From the NCBI RefSeq assembly GCF_019112545.1, contig NW_025064882.1:882928-946927 (forward strand): a stretch of 64,000 nt of DNA, written 5' to 3'. The stretch's first letter is position 1. The number at the start of each line of letters is the position of its first letter. The notes under the pieces were generated by a model that searched no databases, was not told the DNA's origin, and worked only from the letters and a program-made list of their open reading frames with translations. Source of the DNA: Guyanagaster necrorhizus. Taxonomy: Eukaryota > Basidiomycota > Agaricomycetes > Agaricales > Physalacriaceae. This document shows, piece by piece, positions 13,177 to 26,629 of the stretch. A program made the translations under genes and the position numbers.

Positions 13177-13695
13177 TGTTAGGCCCAAATCCCATATGAC
13201 TATCAACACATGATAAACAGTTCAGAACCTTGCACTTCAGATTAGACTGACTGAGTTCACAAAGCTAATAGTGGTAGTGGTTCAAGGCACAAGAAGCTTG
13301 AGCTTGAGAGTGGATGGTGAGAATAAACTTTAGCTTAATGCTAGAACTACTACAGTGAAAACGGTGCTACTTAAATACTGTTCTGTTATCTGGCTATTAA
13401 TAACTGTTCACAAAAGATATTGTCTGCTGTAGAGCTGTTACCCCTGCTGTTGCCAGGCTCTCCACAAAGGCTGTTGTCTTGCTGTTGTGCTGTTACTGTT
13501 GCACTGCAGTTGAGAGACAAAAGGATCATTGTCTCTCTCTTCACAGCACACAGCAGCATGACAGGAGAGTGACTGACTGAGTTGCTGAGCTAAGTGTTCC
13601 CATGGTCCTAAGCACTGGCCTAAGCACCCTGACTAAGTAAGGATAGGAGTTATTTCTGAAGGAAAAAAGGAAAGAAAATAGGAAAAATCATAACA
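13177..13695 (-). repeat. E2 3' LTR
   Basis: 519 bp, TGTTAG...TAACA, followed by TTACCCTCTCCTTAA (polypurine tract on the other strand). Near-identical to 21,236-21,750. Confidence 0.93.
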
Positions 13696-13732
13696 TTACC
13701 CTCTCCTTAAAACCATCATCCTGATGGATAAG

Positions 13733-16700
13733 TTAGAGAAAGTCTGCTGGTCTTTATGTGACTTGATTGATCTCCACACTATTTCTGGCAGGTTGGTTGA
13801 TGTATATCTGGCTAGATATACTCTCTCTTCCTGTTGTCACCATATGTTTCAGAGGGTCAGCTTCTCCATCCTCCCTAGTGTGTTCTGTGTTAGTTGTAGG
13901 TGGTTGATCTGCTAGACCCATCATCATCAGGTGTTATGCAGATATAATATTGAACATGACCCCTTTTTCATCCAATTTATTGATTTTGTGTTCATAGTCT
14001 TGAATGGTCTCCTCTATGTTCATATATTTTTCATTGACCCATTGGTTTGATTCTGGTCCATAGCCTTTCCAGCTGACTAGATAGTCAACAGTTGTTTTCA
14101 TGCCTCCACCTCGTGCTTTAACTCTTTGAGTTTTATGGTTTAGCACTTCATTGATCTCATAGTGTTCTTCATTGTTGATGAGTTCTGCTGGCAGTGGAGG
14201 TAGTTTTTCTTGGTTTGGAAAGGTGGAAATGACATATGGTGTCAGCAATGTTTTGTTGAAAATATTATGAACTTTTCATGTTGCTGGTAATTGCAACTTA
14301 TATGCAGAGTTGCTAATTTTGGTAATGACTTTGAATGGTCCTGTTCATTTGTCTGCCAACTTCTGTTTTGGGTGAGAGAGATGTAAGTTTGTTGTATCCA
14401 GCCAAACTTTGTCATTGGCTGAATATTCGTGTGCTGGCTTGTGATGTTTGTCATACTGTTTCTTCATCATAGAGATGGCCTTTTCAAGGGCTGTCTTTGT
14501 CTCCTCATGTATTTTTGTTATTGTGGCTGTAAAATCCAATAATGCTGGTGTGGTTGTGTGTGCCTGTCCAGTTTGTGCAATTGATGAGTTTCTTCTATAA
14601 TTGACAAAGAATGGGGTCTTTCTTATCACCGAATGAACTCTGTTGTTATGTTGAAATGCTGCTAATGCTAGCCATTCCATCTAGTTGTCCTGTTGATAGT
14701 TGATGAAAAGTTGGAGATACTTTTCAATTTCTTGATTAGCCTATTCCATTTGTCTATCTGTCTGAGGATGATATGCCGTCGAGACATTTCGCTTGATGTT
14801 GAGTAACTGGTATAAGTCATCCAAGAATTTGGAGATGAATTGTGGTCCTCTGTCTGAAATTACTATCTGAGGCATGCCATATTTTGCATACACCTCATTG
14901 AGTAATATTTTTGCCCATCCCTCAGATGTTAATTCTGTTGAGCAGGCAATTGGAATGATTGCTTTTGAGAAGTGGTTGACTATGATGATAATTGCATTAT
15001 AGCTGTCACTTTCAGGAAGTCCAGTTATCATATCCACCGAGATGTGGGTCCATGGTGATAAAGGGACCTCATTTGGGTGGAGCAGGGCTGCTCTGGGTTG
15101 TGTTGAAGTCTTACCTTGTTGGCAAACTTCACAAGCCTTGATGTATTGGATAATATCATAGTCTATCTTTGGCCACCAATATTCCCTCAAGACTAATTCC
15201 TTGGTCTTGGCAATCCCTGGATGTCCAGCAGTTGTGTGATCATGACAGGTGGTGATGATATCATCTTGTAGTCTCTGATCTCTTGGGATATAGATCTGTC
15301 TATCATAATAGATCAATCCCCCTTCTTTTTTCAGCCCTCGCTCATGATTGAGTGATAGGGCAATCCTCTGATCTCACTTATGGGGATCCCAAGTGCTGCT
15401 CTTGATGTGTTCATGCATCTCCTCTTCTATAGGCATGATCATTGCCCAGAAGTGTTCTGGTTGCAAGAGTATGACTTCTTTATTGTCATCTCCTCCTTGG
15501 TTATAATCTGCCCTGTGGCTGAGGAGATCTGCCTTCTTGTTTGCTGCTCCAGCCTTATGGTATAGCATGTATTTGTATTCTGATAGTTCTGTGATCTATC
15601 TGGCTTGTCGTTGATTAAGCTTTTGGGGTTGTCAGAAGTATTGTAGATTCTGGTGATCAGTCCAGATTTCAAAGGTTTGATTGGCTCCAATAAGATAATG
15701 CTGCCATTTGGCAAGGGCAAGCATTATGGCAAGGAGTTCTTTGTCATAGATTTCATAGTTGCATTCTGTCACAGTCAATACTTTTGACATAAAAGTGACA
15801 GGTCACTATTTGCCATCTTGTTTCTGTGAGAGTATGGCTCCAATGGCACCTTCACTGGAGTCAGCCTCCACTCTAAACCTTCCATCCTGGCTTGGGATGG
15901 CCAGGATGATGTCTTTGGCTAGTCAGCATTTAAGGTCATTAAATGCTGCCCATTGGGAAATTCCCAGTTAATTGCATCATAGGTCGGACTATTTTGCTGT
16001 AATCCTAGATAAACCATCGGTAGAAGTTGGTGAATCCAAGGAAGGATTGTAGTTCTTTCTTCTTTGTCGGTTCCAGCCATTCAGTGACTCTGGCCATCTT
16101 GACAGGGTCTATCCTAATGCTTCCTTCGCTGATGATTACTCTAAGGTATTCCATTTCTAGTACCTCAAATTCACATTTTTCAGCTTTGAGAAAGAGTCGA
16201 TGTTTTCTCATCAAGGACAATACTTATCATACTATCCTTCAATGCTCCTCTGTGGTTTTGGTCATGATAAGTATATTGTCCAAGTAGATGGTCACCTTTC
16301 CTGTGGTGATGAGATCCTTGAAGATATCGTTCATCATCCATTGAAAGGTGGCTGGTGAGTTGGTGAGCCCAAAGAACATGACCATTGGCTCAAACAGTCT
16401 GTAATTAGTTCGAAAAGCAGCCTTCCATTCATCGTCTTCTTTGATGCACACATTGTTGTACCCCCACTGTACATCCAGTTTGGTGTAGTACCTGGCTCCT
16501 CAGAGTTTGTCTATTAACTCCACAATTAAAGGAAGTGGATAACGATTCTTGATCGTCATCTCATTTAGCTTCTGATAATCCTGTACTGGTCGAAGTTTCC
16601 CATCCTTTTTTTTGATGAAAAAAAAGAGTGATACTATCAGTGACTTTGATAGTCAGATCCTTCTGCTTGATAAGTTTTCTTCGAGGAACTTATCTAATTT

Positions 16701-17990
16701 CTGTTATTTGTTGTTGCTCAGCAGATAGCACTTGCAGTCCAAGTTGGCATTGGTGTTAGAGATTAGCTCGATGACATGATCCCAGAGCTTCACATCAGGT
16801 AGTTCATCGAAACTCCTTTTCGAATAAATCTCAATAGTTGCATGCCCATTCGGATACTATTTTCTTGAACATCTTTTCCTCCTTTCCAGCATTAGCCTTT
16901 GCTGCTAGATTATTGGCATGGTGAATGGCTCAAATGCTAATGGCCCTTTGTAGGTTGATGGCAAGGATTGTCTCACTGTCTTTTATTTCTTCATCCCATT
17001 GGTCCTCGGGATCCTCATCTGATAGTTCGAATGAAATTTTCCAGCAGTAATATCAAGCAAAAATGATGCAGCCAGTCTTCCAATTGATCAGCAGATTGTG
17101 TCTGATTAGCCAATCATGGCCAAGAAATATCTCCTTAGTTCCTAGTTCAGTTACTGCTAAGTCAATCCATTCCAAATAGTCACCAATAGTGAGTCTAAGC
17201 TCAACATATTCAGTAATTGATCTGGCCTGGTTCTTTGTCCCATCTGCATTATAGACTGAGATAGGCACTGCTGTTGTCTGAGTGGGCAGTTGGTGCTTAT
17301 TGATGAAAGCTTAATTAATGGAACTTCCTGTACAGCCACTGTCAATCAGAAGAGTAACTGCATAGGTCAATCGGGATGTTAATGTCTTGATCTGGGCTTT
17401 GGCCAATAAATCTTGCCCTGGGGACTTGGAACATCAAATGAATTTTCATGGTCCATATAATTCATTAAGCCATTCCAAGGCTTGACATCATTCCACAGCC
17501 TGCATTCCAATGATCATTTCATCGATTACCTCTTTGGCTCAGACTTTGTGTACCCAATTTTTAAGCACTGCTTTTGCTGATGCTTTATCCTTGGCATCTC
17601 TGATGGCTCACCAAGTCCATTCAGTGTCGAATGGCTTTAGCCAATCAGTAGAGTTCTCTACCTTTGTTCAGCCCAATAGCAATTGAGTCTGTTTTATTTT
17701 TTTAGCTTGATAAACTTTTAATGATGACATACCTTTGGGGCTCTCTGCCCCTCTTCAGCCTTTTGTCAGCACTTGAGTTACTGGGGTCAGTTCCTTAGGT
17801 GATTCATGGTGAGAAATAACAGGGTTGAGTATATTCGAATGCACACATAATTTAAACATAGGGGATAGTACTATAGAGGATAAAATGTCAGTCTGTCCAG
17901 CAGTTTGTGACCCATTATTTGTTTCTTTGGCTGAGTCAGTGGAACTGCTCACTGCTCGGCCTCACCTTTTACCCCCTTGGCTTTATCATC
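13733..17990 (-). pseudogene. E2 Pol: PR-RT-RNase H-IN-chromodomain
   Basis: Domains on the minus strand: protease with intact DSGCTG (about 17,325-17,345) and FLGHDWLIRHN (about 17,090-17,125); RT (about 16,830-16,005) whose catalytic box reads YLDN instead of YLDD; RNase H (about 16,000-15,374); a well-kept integrase at 14,741-15,316 with HHCC residues (CHDHTTAGHPG and CEVCQQGK), SVDMITG and ISDRGPQF; then the chromodomain with DYLVSWKGYGPESNQW (about 14,000-14,090). A further tail runs to TAA 13,733-13,735. Pol is in the -1 frame relative to the zinc-knuckle frame. Stops and frame slips make it inactive. Confidence 0.92.
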
Positions 17991-20969
17991 TTGACTGAGG
18001 TCTTGTTCCTTCTTCATTAGTTTGGCAATCTGTGCCCGAATATCTTCTTGGGTGTGCTTGTTCTTCTTCTGGGGACAGTTTCATGCTATGTGACCCTTCT
18101 GGCCACAATTAAAACACTTCCCTCCTTTCTTGAGGTGATCCACATCCATCGGCTTACCTATTCTGGTATATGTTGTGTCCATACCGGTTCACTTCTCAGC
18201 ATATTGAGAAGTTGGGACTGAGCCACTGGGCTTGAATGACATAGTTGCCTGGGAGATAAAGGGCTTCCAGCCCTGCCCCTGAGTCTTATGTTCATTCTAC
18301 AATAAGGTGGATGATTCCACCTTCTGTCACTGCCGTTTGTGCCACATAATAATGATTCTGGCCTTCCACTCCTCATATCTGACTGAGATGCTATAGCCGA
18401 GATCAGAGATAGTCTTAAGATAGGAGAACAGCAGTCCTCGCTTCATGTATTCAACCATTCATCTAGTATTGGCTATGTCTTCTTGTACTCCAGCGAGTTT
18501 TCTGAGTCGTTCCAATTTGTTGAAGTAGTTGGTGGCTGCCTTGTCACCTATCTTGTAGTCCTTTATCTTTTGCTTGTGGACTTCTTAGACAGCTGGATCT
18601 GTGAACTTGTCTTGGATCATTTGTTTGAACACTGGCCACAAGGAGTATCAGTGATATTGTTGTGTGATTGATCAGAAGCTAAAGGCAAGAAGCACCCACC
18701 ATACCTTCACCTTATCTTCTAGGTAGGTTGAAGCGTATGTCACCTTGTACATGTCAAGTAGGAAGTATGAGGTGAAGACCTGAAAATATTGGTCACAATC
18801 CATAAGAAACTGATCAATATCATCTGAAGCCTCTTTGAAGGGGAGTGGGTCCTATACCAAGGTCAGTGTAACCTTTAAAATTTGTGCCCCTGCAGCAATA
18901 GGGGGCATCAGGTTCGAGGGCATGCTACTGGGCAGGCCCACCCATCCTTTTGGTGAGCCTGGGAATGAATGGAGAGATCTGTCATCAACTATGGGACTTT
19001 CTGGCGGAGGGGGTTTTTTTCATATAATCCGTCCATTCTGAATGGTCCAGCCTTGGACCATGGCATCAGGGTTGTCCCCTTCTGGAGCAGTGGGGGCTGC
19101 TTCACTGTCCTTGGCCTCATCAGACAGTGGTTGTCCAGCAAATGGTTGTCAGACCAGAAACCTCCAGAGGTTTGAAAAATAGCTACTCAGCTTGGATTGA
19201 TATTGGAAAAGCTGAGATGCTGAACTGCATATTGCTGATGTGGCATATGAATATCACGAGGTTGCCAAATAGATTGATAGTGCTGTATATGCTGATTTGG
19301 ATGGTGTTATACTCAGCATTCAAGGTTTGAATGCCTCTCTTCTGCCATTTTTCAACTTGTATGGCAGTAACAGTCTCATCTGATAATGTAAATATCTTTG
19401 ATTAAAATTAAAAATGGCCTGCTCTATGGCCACATATTGCAAAATTTCCTCTTGCTCAACAGAGTCAGCAAGAGTATACCTTCATCCCAGGGATAACTGT
19501 AACCAAAGGTCATCTCTTCATAATTCCACTATCTGCTCCTGATACAACTGAATAAATTCATCTTCTCATACCTTCTGTTCTTTCTGTCATAATACCTCCT
19601 CCATTTCTGGGGGTTCAATCTTCTTCCTCCATTCAGTGAGAGGATCCCTGGCTTCTCCACTGAGGTCTCCCTCCTCAGCCTCATCATTCACATTGGTCAT
19701 TTCCTCTTTCTTATAGAGGGAACTGTCGAGTGGGCTGAAGACCTTTGGGGCAGCCAGACTGAGGCAGTATGCTGGGACTGGCATCATCAGATCCAGATTG
19801 AGGAGTAGGCTGCTGCTTGGGCTGCTCTGCTAGCTCCTCGATGTTCATTGCTGTTCTCACTGCCATTGCTTAGTGATATCAACAGAAGTTTCAATAGAAC
19901 CTGGGACAGAGGAAGAGAGCAGTGAAGTTTCCATCCAGGAACTGCCAGATATCACCTGTGGGGTTGATATATTTGTCATCTCCTCTCACTGTCCCTCGAT
20001 CTGATGGTATCCTTCCTTCAATGAGGATATCATCTGTGTCTGCAATGGTGTCAGTCCCATAAGATAACAGGCAGTCATCTTTGAGATCTGTCACCCCTTG
20101 GAAGTAGTAGTCATCGGCATGGATGACTCCTGTGACTGGACCTGTCTAGGGGTCTGACTCTGTGGTGAGAGTGGCAGGTTCTCAGAATGGAGGGTTGGAA
20201 GTGCTGTTGGTGGTGGTACCAACAAGCGTATTGGTGAGCCAGAAGCTCCCAGAGCCTCTCCTCCTATCTTGAGCATAGAGATATCACCTGAAGAGGGCAT
20301 TTTCTCATGCGGCCTAGTGTCTGATTCATGCCTGCTCCTTGACATACTTGGCAAGAGATTAGAGGTATTGTATGTCACCCCCTGTGATGACTGGAGTGAT
20401 ATCTGAGGAGGATTGTACTAGTTATGGTACCTCTGGATGTGATCCTGCTCAGCTTGTCATTTGGTCTCCATCTCCTCATTTCAGCCTGCTGGCCTCTCAG
20501 GCCACTTCCCTCTAATACTGGAGCTTGTTTCTGTCATTGTCATCAAAGAATGGGTCAGGACTACTGACTCTTGTTCCTTTCTGACTAGTACTCCTTCCCC
20601 TTGTTGATGAGGTTTGTTGAGGTCCTCAGCCTATGGAATCTCTGGAGCCTGAAGCCACCCATATGGCATCCAGGGAGTCTCTTGCATGATGCCTAATGCC
20701 AGACTCAGAGTTGGTGATTGCTGTCCTTGATGGATGGTTGTAATGCTTGGAGGATGGGATGAGGGTGTTGGATCAGGGTTGTCGAAATCCTGTAGCCCAA
20801 GAGTTTGTAGGGTCTCAGACGATTGCTGACAGGGGTTGCGGGGGGTATATGTGCTGCTGATGCTGCTCTGCTTCTTCTCTAGAATGTTCTTCAGTCAAGC
20901 TCTCAGAGATATTTTCAGGGTCAACTCCTTTAGGACGGAAGGACTGTTGGACAGAGGCAGAGATGTCAT
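17949..20969 (-). pseudogene. E2 Gag region: upstream part, capsid, zinc knuckle
   Basis: About 1,007 codons from the ATG at 20,969 to TGA 17,949-17,951. Capsid resembles the retrotransposon gag domain (DDIDQFLMDCDQYF at about 18,800). The knuckle CFNCGQKGHIA lies about 18,080-18,125; its Trp before the last Asn-Cys is a stop. Upstream are an acidic and Ser/Pro-rich region, a LYQEQ helix region (about 19,520) and a GWTIQNG motif (about 19,035). Between about 20,100 and 20,800 two frames are partly open and it is unclear which was translated. Length is far above the few hundred residues usual for chromovirus Gag. Confidence 0.75.
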
Positions 20970-21180
20970 GGAGGGGAAGGTCTGGCATGACATTTTGAAG
21001 GATGGTTTGGATGCATTGGAATTCATGATAGTGTCAAATAGCCTAAGCAGTTATTGATTGATGTCCATGGTACAGCTATATGATCACCAATAAGCCTATC
21101 AAGATTCTGATGATGGAAGCCAAGAGTTTGAAGAACTCATGGGTAAAGTTTGAATCAGAAGGGTTTAGTGCAGAGGGCAT
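20815..21180 (-). CDS. ORF0 of E2: small protein with hydrophobic segment
   Basis: Frame from ATG 21,180 to TGA 20,815-20,817 (121 codons), with three internal stops from decay. Hydrophobic segment about residues 16-36 (FFKLLASIIRILIGLL...). After the part shared with all copies it carries a ~45-residue Glu/Gln-rich tail seen only in E2 and E6. The downstream ATG (20,969) is 211 nt away, +1 frame. Confidence 0.5.
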
Positions 21181-21235
21181 TCGGTTCCTCAGCACAATTG
21201 GGCTTGAGGAAGGGAATGATAAGTGTTAAGCTAAT

Positions 21236-21750
21236 TGTTAGACCCAAATCCCATGTGACTATCAACATGTGATAAACAGTTCAGAACCTCGCACTTCAGG
21301 TTAGACTGACTGAGTTCACAAAGCTAATAGTGGTAGTGGTTCAAGGCACAAGAAGCTTGAGCTTGAGAGTGGATGGTGAGAATAAACTTTAGCTTAATGC
21401 TGGAACTATTATAGTGAAAACGGTGCTACTTAAATACTGTTCTGTTATCTGGCTATTAATAACTGTTCACAAAAGATATTGTCTGCTGTAGAGCTGTTAC
21501 CCCTGCTGTTGCCAGGCTCTCCACAGAGGCTGTTATCTTGCTGTTGTACTATTACTGTTGCACTGCAGTTGAGGAACAAAAGGATCATTGTCTCTCTCTT
21601 CACAGCACACAGCAGCATGACAGGAGAGTGACTGACTGGGTTGCTGAGCTAAGTGTTCCCACAGTCCTAAGCACTGGCCTAAGCACTCTGAGTAAGGATA
21701 GGGGTCATTTCTGAAGGAAAGAAGGAAAGAAAATAGGAAAAATCATAACA
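21236..21750 (-). repeat. E2 5' LTR
   Basis: 515 bp, TGTTAG...CATAACA. The sequence to its left, AGTGTTAAGCTAAT, is a degraded version of the self-priming site seen clearly in E1, E3, E5 and E6. Confidence 0.93.
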
Positions 21751-21755
21751 ATGGT

Positions 21756-24265
21756 GCTTTTGATCTGTTCATAGATCTCTTCTTTAGTGGACATTATCAT
21801 AGCTCAAAAGTGCTCAGATTGGATTAGAATGACACCTTCATTATTGTGCTCTCTCTGATCATGATCAGCCCTTCAGCTGAGCAAGTCTGCCTTTTTGTTT
21901 ATGGTTTCTGCTTTATGGTAGAGTGTACATGAATATTGGCTTAGTTTGGTGACCTAGCATGCTTGTCACTGATTAAGTTTCTGGAGCTGTCAGAAGTATC
22001 TGAGATTCTGGTGGTCTGTCCAGATCTCAAAAGTTTGGGTTGCACCAATGAAATAGTGTTGTCACTCTTTTAGAGCTAGCATGATCACTAATAATTTCTT
22101 GTTGTATATTTCATAGTTCTGTTTGGTGATAGTTAGGGCTTTTGACAGAAATGCTATTAGTCACCATTTCTCATCTTATTTCTGAGAGAGTACAGTGCCA
22201 ATGGCTCTCTCACTTGAGTCTGCCTCCACACAGAACTTCTCATCCTATATTAGTATTGCTAGTATGACATCCTCTGCCAGCTGCTGTTTGAGGTCATCAA
22301 AGATGTTTTATTGTCCAGATTCCCATGTTCATGGGGCATTCTCAGTCAATTGTATCATTGGTCAGACAATCTTGCTGTAATTTCAGATAAATCAGTGGTA
22401 AAAATTTGTGAATCCAAGAAATGATTGAAGTTTCTTTTTCTTGATGAGTTCTAGCCACTCTGTCACTCTGGCCACCTTAACCAGATTCATGCAGATGCTC
22501 TCTTCACTAATGATAACACTGAGGTATTCAGTCTGTAATACCTCAAACTTGCACTTCTCCACTTTGAGGAACAGTTAGTGCTTTCTCATTAATACTAGAA
22601 CCTGCTGTACTAGCCATTGATGTTTCTCCTTCATCTTGGACATGATTAGAATGTTGTCCAGATATATAGTGACCTTTCTGGTGGTGATGAGGTTCTGGAA
22701 TATGTTATTCATCATCCACTGAAAGATGGCTGGCAAGTTGATGAGTCCAAAAAATATAACTATAGGCTTGAAGAGTCCTTGGTTAGTCCTAAATGCCATC
22801 TTTCATTCATTCTCTTTTTTAATTCAGACATTATTATACCCCCATTGGACATCAAGTTTGGTATAATATTTTGTGCTTTGTAACTTGTTCATCAGCTCTG
22901 AGATTAGAGAGAGTGGATAATGATTCTTTATCATCATCTTATTAAGCTTTTGATAATCTTGTACTGGTCAGAGTTTCCCATCCTTCATTTTAATGAAAAA
23001 GAATGAGGATGCCATAGAGGATTTGGAAAGATAGATCCTCCCACTAAATAAGTTCTCATTAAGAAACTTGTTGAGTTTCTCTTGCTTGTTATTTCTGAGG
23101 GGATACATTTTACAATCAAGATTAGTGTTGGCATTGGGAATGAGCTTGATCACATAGTCTCATGGTTTTAGTGCAGATAACTCATTGAAACTTTCTTTTG
23201 AAGAAGTCCCAGAAATTTCATGCCCAATCAGATACTATTTTTTCAAATGTTCTTTCTTTCTTCTATTCATTGGCCTTGGCTGCCAGATTATTGGCATGGT
23301 GTACTGCTCAGATATGTAATTCATGCTGTAGGTCAACTGCAAGAATAGTTTTACTGTCTTTTATTTCTTCATCCCAATGATTCTCTGGATCTTTATTGGG
23401 TAGTTCAAATAGTAGTTTGCAGCATTTACAGTGGGCAAATGTTATTTTTCTAGTTTTCCAGTTGATTAGCAGATTGTGTCTGATCAGCCAATCATGCCTG
23501 AGGAAGACTTTCTTTATTCCTAGATTGGTGATAGCCAGGTCAATCCTTTCAGAATGATCCCTGATTATGAGTTGGAGTTTGATGAACTCAGTAATTAAAC
23601 CAGCCTGGTTCTTAGTGCCATCAGCATTATAGACTAGGATGAGAGTGACTGTGGCTCATATCAGGAGATGATACTTGTTGATGAAAGCTCAGTCAATGGA
23701 GCTACCAGTACAGCTGCTATCCACCAGAACAGCAACCAAGTGGTTGGTCTGATTGGTTAATGTTTCAATCTGGGCTTTGATTATAAGGTCCTTTTCTGGG
23801 GTTTTAGCATGGTGGACATATCTCTTTGGTCCCTATAGCTCATCAAGCCACTCTAGGACTTGGCACCTCTCTGCTTTTCTCATTCTGTTGATCACTTCAT
23901 TAATGACCTCCTCTGCTCAAGTCTTGTGTACCCAATTTTTGAGTATAGCTTTTGCTGCTTCTTCTGTTAGCACTTTCCAAATGGCCCTCTATGTCCATTC
24001 AGTTTTGAATGGCTTGAGCCATTTATTGAGAGTCTCTTCTTCTGTTCAGCCTGAGGGTGCTTGAGTTTTTTGGTTTTTTTGCAATTTCTTAGTATGCAAG
24101 GGTAATAACTTGGGTATATTCAAATGCTCATATAAGTTAGATATAGGAGTAACTACAGAAGTATTATCAGTCTGACTAGCAGCTATTGGTTGCACACCAT
24201 AAAGTCCTATAGCCATCCTAGTGGAATTACTCACTGGGTGGCTCTGTCTTTTACTTTCTTCACTC
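21756..24265 (-). pseudogene. E1 Pol, protease-RT-RNase H part
   Basis: Minus-strand domains: protease (about 23,740-23,430) where the catalytic triplet reads DSS rather than DSG (23,711-23,722); RT (about 23,153-22,390) with [19 protein letters not shown] and the catalytic box YLDN (about 22,650); RNase H (about 22,390-21,800). Pol lies in the -1 frame relative to the knuckle. Integrase continues in 11,726-13,176 on the other side of E2. Confidence 0.85.
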
Positions 24266-26156
24266 TCATATCTGCACCAAGTTCTTCTTCCTTCTTCTAG
24301 AGTTCAGTGATTTGTGCCCATATGTCTTCTTGAGTTTTTTTCTTCTTCAGGCAGTCTTTCACTATGTGGCCTTTCTGACCACAGTTGAAACACTTATCCT
24401 CCTTCTTTATTCAATCTATATCTATGGGCTTTCCCATCTCTGTGTATGTGGTTCTTGTTTCTGTCTTCTGCACTTGATAAGTAGAGGTCATTGAGGTTTC
24501 TGATAATTTTCCAACAGTTGTTCTTGACTGTTTAGAGTTGTTTGAGATTGGCAGAGTCAATTTCTTAGAGTACTCTTGTAAGGTCGACTGTTCTGCTTTC
24601 TGCCTTTGTTGCTCTTTGTATATCTTGATGATCTATTCCTTTTATTTATTGTATCATATTAGCATCAGGGCTTTGATGCCAATAGTGGAGATTATCATGA
24701 TGTATGAGAAGGGAACTCCTCTCTTAAGAGCCTCTATCATTTGCTCATTATTCACTGTATTGTCTCAGATTCCAGCAAGCTTAGCAAGCCATTCCAGCTC
24801 ATCAAAGTAATCTGTGGCCACCTTGTCTCTCATCTTTTACTTCTTGATCTTCTGTTTATATATTTTTTATACTGCCAGATCAATGAACTTGTCATAAAGC
24901 ATCTGTTTAAAGACTGGCTATAAAGAGTATCAATAGTGCTCCTGAGTCGATGATCAAAAGTTCAGAGAGATCAGGATCCACTATATTTTTGCCTTCTTCT
25001 CAAGGTATGAGACAGCAAAGATGACCTTATTCATATCGGTCCTGAGGTATCTGATATACACTTTAAAGTACTGTTTGCAATCAACTAGGAATTGGTCAAT
25101 ATCATCAGATGCCCCTTTAAAGGGGCAAGATTTGTGGAGTAAGTCTGATTTGCATTGCAGGATGGCAGTGTTGTCAGGTAAGGGTCCTATCAGATTAGGC
25201 CAATCCTCAAAGAGTGGCCAACACCACTTTAGAGGTGGTCTAGAAAAGGAATGAAGAGAGTGGTCATCAGTGACTGGACTCTCCTTTGGGGCTTTCTCTT
25301 TTTGAATGATGATGCTATTCTATATGGTAAATCCAAGTCTGACTGCCTCAGGGTTATTCCAGATCAGTTCCTTTCTGGCTCCACTTCTCATTGCTTTATC
25401 AGGTGGGAGTTAAGCCCCTAGAATTCAGCTGCCTCTACTGGTCCAAGGGTTTCAGTAGCCACTTGGCTGAGTTGTTGGTTAAAGTCAGGATCATGACAGC
25501 TGAGTTGCTGCTGATCAGACTAAAGGGGTGGAGTAGGAATAATTACTTCAGATGGTTGAAGCCATGTATACAGCTTGCTGTGAGGTGACTGAGAGAGTCT
25601 ATAGCATTGGCTGGATTTTGGTCAGAGATTGATACTCTGGTAATCTTCTGACTGGATCTTCAGGATGGTTTTGATTATATTGATCTGCAGCATAACTGGT
25701 GGTAACATGTCATAGAATTTCTATTCATTCATTTGGTTCAGCAGAAATATATAACCTCCCAAGGTGCAACACTAACCAGTTAGTGTCACTATAAAAATGT
25801 TACTCCCTGCTTATACAGCTTCTAATACTCTTCTGTTTATGCCCTCTGAATTTCTTCTTTCAATACTTTTTCATCCATGTCTTCTATGAGGAGGTATGTG
25901 AGTTCTCCATCAGCATAAAGTGGTCTGCTACTTTCAGTTTTGACATCCTCATCCTCCTCTTCCTCAAGGAGAGAATTGTCAAGCTGGATGAAGATGCTCT
26001 CCTCATGCTCTGGTGGTCATACCATTGTTCCACTGCTCTGGCTAGATGCTGAGCCCAGTGGTGGGGCTTGTATTAGTCAGAGTAATGATGTCAATGTAGG
26101 TTCCTCTAGCATGGCTCCCAATACTTGGGTCATACTAGTTGCTTTCTGCTGCTCAT
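24231..26156 (-). pseudogene. E1 Gag, capsid and zinc-knuckle part
   Basis: Ends at TGA 24,231-24,233, which overlaps the start of the Pol frame. The knuckle CFNCGQKGHIV lies about 24,350-24,395 and the capsid with FKGASDDIDQFL about 25,115-24,700. Upstream are the LxxEEEED acidic start (about 25,970) and the LYKQG segment (about 25,800). The rest of this gag region is at 34,263-35,087 and 59,979-60,273, beyond E3 and E4. Confidence 0.75.
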
Positions 26157-26596
26157 TGTTAGACTCAAGCATCACATGGACTAATTATATATGATAAATG
26201 ACCACTATCTTGCACTTCAGATAAAATGATCAAGTCCACTGATGCATAATCAGAGTGGTATGTCACAAGGCCTGAAGAATTAGCTTGAGAGTAGAATGAG
26301 ATAGAATAAACTTTAGCTCGAAGCTGAGGATTACTAGAGAGAGTGAGCCTCTTAAATACTATACAGACTCTGTTCTAAATATACTACCACTAATTGTGCA
26401 TTTTCAAGTCTTTATGCCCATTGTCCTTGAGTATCGTTACTGTACATAAAAGAATGATTGTGCATTGTCAGACAATGATGGACTTGGCCTGTTGTGATGA
26501 CTAAGCCATGTCCCACAGTCTTAAGCACCTATGTTAGCATTCTGACTAAGTATAAATAGGGGTTAAAGTCAAGGAAAAGAGCAAAAAATCATAACA
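26157..26596 (-). repeat. E3 3' LTR
   Basis: 440 bp, TGTTAG...CATAACA, followed by TTACCTCCTCCTTAAG (polypurine tract of the minus strand). It keeps an undecayed TTAGCTCGAAGCT at about 26,313-26,325, the transcript-start block. Confidence 0.93.
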
Positions 26597-26629
26597 TTAC
26601 CTCCTCCTTAAGACTATTATCCTGATAGC

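Larger units (their letters stand above)
13177..21750 (-). mobile_element. Ty3/gypsy chromovirus E2 (inserted in E1)
   Basis: 8,574-bp complete element with LTRs 13,177-13,695 (519 bp) and 21,236-21,750 (515 bp). Flanks are ATAGT (13,172-13,176) and ATGGT (21,751-21,755), a target duplication differing by one transition. It sits between the RNase H and integrase parts of E1. It belongs with E6 to the long-LTR subfamily and keeps more CpG and longer open stretches than E1. Confidence 0.93.
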